Of a stretch of 64,000 nucleotides of DNA, positions 62,766 through 64,000 are shown in pieces; position 1 is the first letter of the stretch; each line of letters begins with the position of its first letter. This stretch comes from Symbiodinium microadriaticum (Eukaryota > Sar > Dinophyceae > Suessiales > Symbiodiniaceae). A program made the position numbers and the translations under genes. The notes under the pieces are model-generated. The model was not told the origin of the DNA. It did not search any database and was given only the letters and a program-made list of their open reading frames with translations. Location: positions 842,646 to 906,645 of the forward strand of contig LSRX01000133.1 in assembly GCA_001939145.1 (NCBI GenBank), in the 5' to 3' direction.

Positions 62766-63449
62766 TTCCCAACCCGCTTGAAACTGGCGGAAGGGTTTAG
62801 CAATGCTAACAAAAAGTCAGCCCTTATTATGATGGGCTTTGGTTTGAGGACTGGGTGCAGGCAGAGATGGGCAGCCAAGACTTGGGGTGCAGAGAGGGTC
62901 ATGGAAAAGCAGCGTGGAGGAGTGCAGATGCACGAACAAGCCCAAGAAAGCACTGAAAAGATCAGCACACAAAACTTTTCAGGGTTCGATTTACAAGTTT
63001 GGCAACCTTACAACTCCACGGCAAAAACCTTCTAAGGACTGTGCCTCGGCCACCAAAAGGCAAGCCCTGACTGCCCCTTCGAAACCTCAAGTTCCCGAAT
63101 ATCCCAAACATCCGTAGGCACTCTCACAACGGACATCCCAAAAGCTCGTGAAAGCCCCGCGGCTAGGTTTGCCTTAACCACCAAGATGCGATAGTCATGC
63201 TGAGGCAGAGAACATGGTGATGCTGAAGATAGTGGGCTCCCACCGTCAGAAACCGACAACCTCAACCCTGAAGCTCAACTCTGAAGCTTCCATGTCATAT
63301 TATATTATATTATATTGTATTAAATTATATTATCGTATGTTATATTATAGTATGCTATATTATATTATGTTATAATCACCTTCGAACTTCAAACCACAAC
63401 CCCTCGGCCGAAATCCTCGGACTCCGCACCAAACCTTCGACAGTCCTCA

Positions 63450-63498
63450 GCCCCTGACATAGGGTGGCCGACAGCGGACGCTGCAACTGTCGCCGGGC
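63450..63498 (-). CDS. Exon, type A (Sushi N-terminal part)
   Basis: Acceptor CGCAAG|G is followed by PGDSCSVRCRPPYV. The G-x-SC-xxx-C-x-PPY pattern is nearly identical to the islands at 54.6 kb (GESCNINCNPPY) and 48.6 kb (GGTCSIGCKAPY). A donor at TAT|GTCAGG or AGGG|GCTGAG precedes an in-frame TGA. This is the first clear exon on the 5' side of the gene within the window. Confidence 0.72.
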
Positions 63499-63686
63499 CT
63501 TGCGTTTAGGATGTAGGGTGGAGAGTTTTGGCTTGGGGATCCAGGGTTGCAGATGTAGGGTTTGGGAATGAGGGTCTAGGCGGTCTAGGCGGTCCAGGTA
63601 AAAGACTTCGAGCGCGCTGAGGGATCTGAGACTTTCTGCTGTTCAGAGTCGTAGTAGATGACACCAGAGCTGGCAGCGGCAGTCGA

Positions 63687-63742
63687 CGACGACGACGAGG
63701 ACGACGACGACGACGACGACGACGACTACTACTACTACTACC
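63687..63742. repeat. (GAC)n/(TAC)n microsatellite
   Basis: GACGACGACGAGGACGACG then ACTACTACTAC. Confidence 0.95.
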
Positions 63743-63787
63743 TTGTCCCCCCCTGGTGCGACGCCCCAAGTTTTCTTGATAGGCTTT

Positions 63788-64000
63788 GTACATGGATGCT
63801 CTCTTTTCTGAAATGCACTAGACCATGGACGTCATTAGGTTTTGGACATGGATGCTCTCTTTTCTCCAATGCACTAGACCATGGACGTCATTAGGTTTTG
63901 GACATGGATGCTCTCTTTTCTCCAATGCACTAGACCATGGACGTCATTAGGTTTTGGACATGGATGCTCTCTTTTCTCCAATGCACTAGACCATGGACGT
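63788..64000. repeat. 56-bp satellite running off the window
   Basis: Units start at 63788, 63844, 63900 and 63956, each 56 bp, beginning GGACATGGATGCTCTCTTTT and ending ATTAGGTTTT. The last three are identical as far as seen; the first differs at two or three sites (GTACATGG, CTGAAATGC). Contains ATGGATGC and ACCATGGACG. Because 56 is not a multiple of 3, it shifts frame each unit and is unlikely to code. Confidence 0.97.

Larger units (their letters stand above)
1..64000 (-). other. Inferred giant multi-exon gene (or tandem family) for a cysteine-rich, Sushi/CCP-like repeat protein
   Basis: Seen: dozens of short GC-rich islands whose minus-strand translations share cysteine motifs and recur in the order A-B-C-D-E-F, each flanked by plausible AG acceptors and GT/GC donors. 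Known: Sushi/CCP domains have a Y/F-x-C-xx-G-Y core and end in W....P-x-C, which fits types A plus B. Inferred: an extracellular or surface modular protein of more than 1000 residues whose 5' and 3' ends lie outside the window. It could instead be several adjacent paralogues or decaying pseudogenes. I see no start codon, signal peptide, membrane segment or stop that can be assigned. All exon limits below are manual and approximate. Confidence 0.68.

Noticed and set aside
1..64000. CRISPR arrays, rRNA, intact tRNA, operons, phage or IS elements
   Set aside because: None seen. The direct repeats present (26, 19/38, 56, 60 bp) have no unique spacers, and the sequence is eukaryotic in character.

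Overview
The window looks like nuclear DNA of a eukaryote, most likely an alga or alveolate. It contains no bacterial-type genes, rRNA, tRNA or CRISPR. It is crowded with degenerate TTTAGGG/CCCTAAA (plant, green-algal and alveolate-type telomere) repeats, tri- and tetranucleotide microsatellites and short palindromic (MITE-like) elements. Putative splice donors are a mixture of GT and GC, and acceptors are mostly AG|G, which would suit a dinoflagellate. The species cannot be fixed from sequence alone.

Almost every long open frame is low-complexity noise. Between the repeats, however, lie about 65-70 short GC-rich islands (30-110 bp). Read on the minus strand, they give cysteine-rich peptides that resemble one another. 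My interpretation is one very large minus-strand gene (or a tandem family) with tiny exons. It enters at the right edge (5' side) and leaves at the left edge (3' side); no start or stop codon is identified. The peptides fall into six recurring types that come round in roughly the same order: A (G-x-S/T-C-xxx-C-x-PPY), B (W-x-LPEC or APRC), C (C-PDP-xPxPxGY), D (W-x-CAPGYAGTV), E (V-x-V-x-C-xx-xx-SC...LTGC), F (...DEC-x-YD...). A+B has the cysteine, Tyr, Trp and Pro-Cys layout of a Sushi/CCP-like domain. One A-to-F cycle is about 150 residues and occupies about 6-9 kb. I see about eight cycles: 63.5-56.3, 54.7-49.6, 48.7-44.3, 42.4-34.7, 33.5-27.8, 26.5-18.8, 15.0-9.8 and 8.6-1.5 kb. Chosen splice sites keep the reading frame across a continuous run of exons from 49.7 to 42.7 kb.

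The telomere-like arrays are arranged around these exons. On the plus strand the usual pattern is CCCTAAA array - exon - TTTAGGG array. In the transcript (minus strand) each such intron therefore begins near (UUUAGGG)n and ends near (CCCUAAA)n, which are complementary and could fold the intron out. This is the main unusual observation in the window.

Other content: at least five families of short inverted-repeat elements inside the introns, tandem arrays with 26-bp, 19/38-bp and about 60-bp units, a 56-bp satellite running off the right end, a weak P-loop/Walker-B-like relic near 17 kb, two assembly gaps (25822-26350, 43143-44000) and three single Ns.
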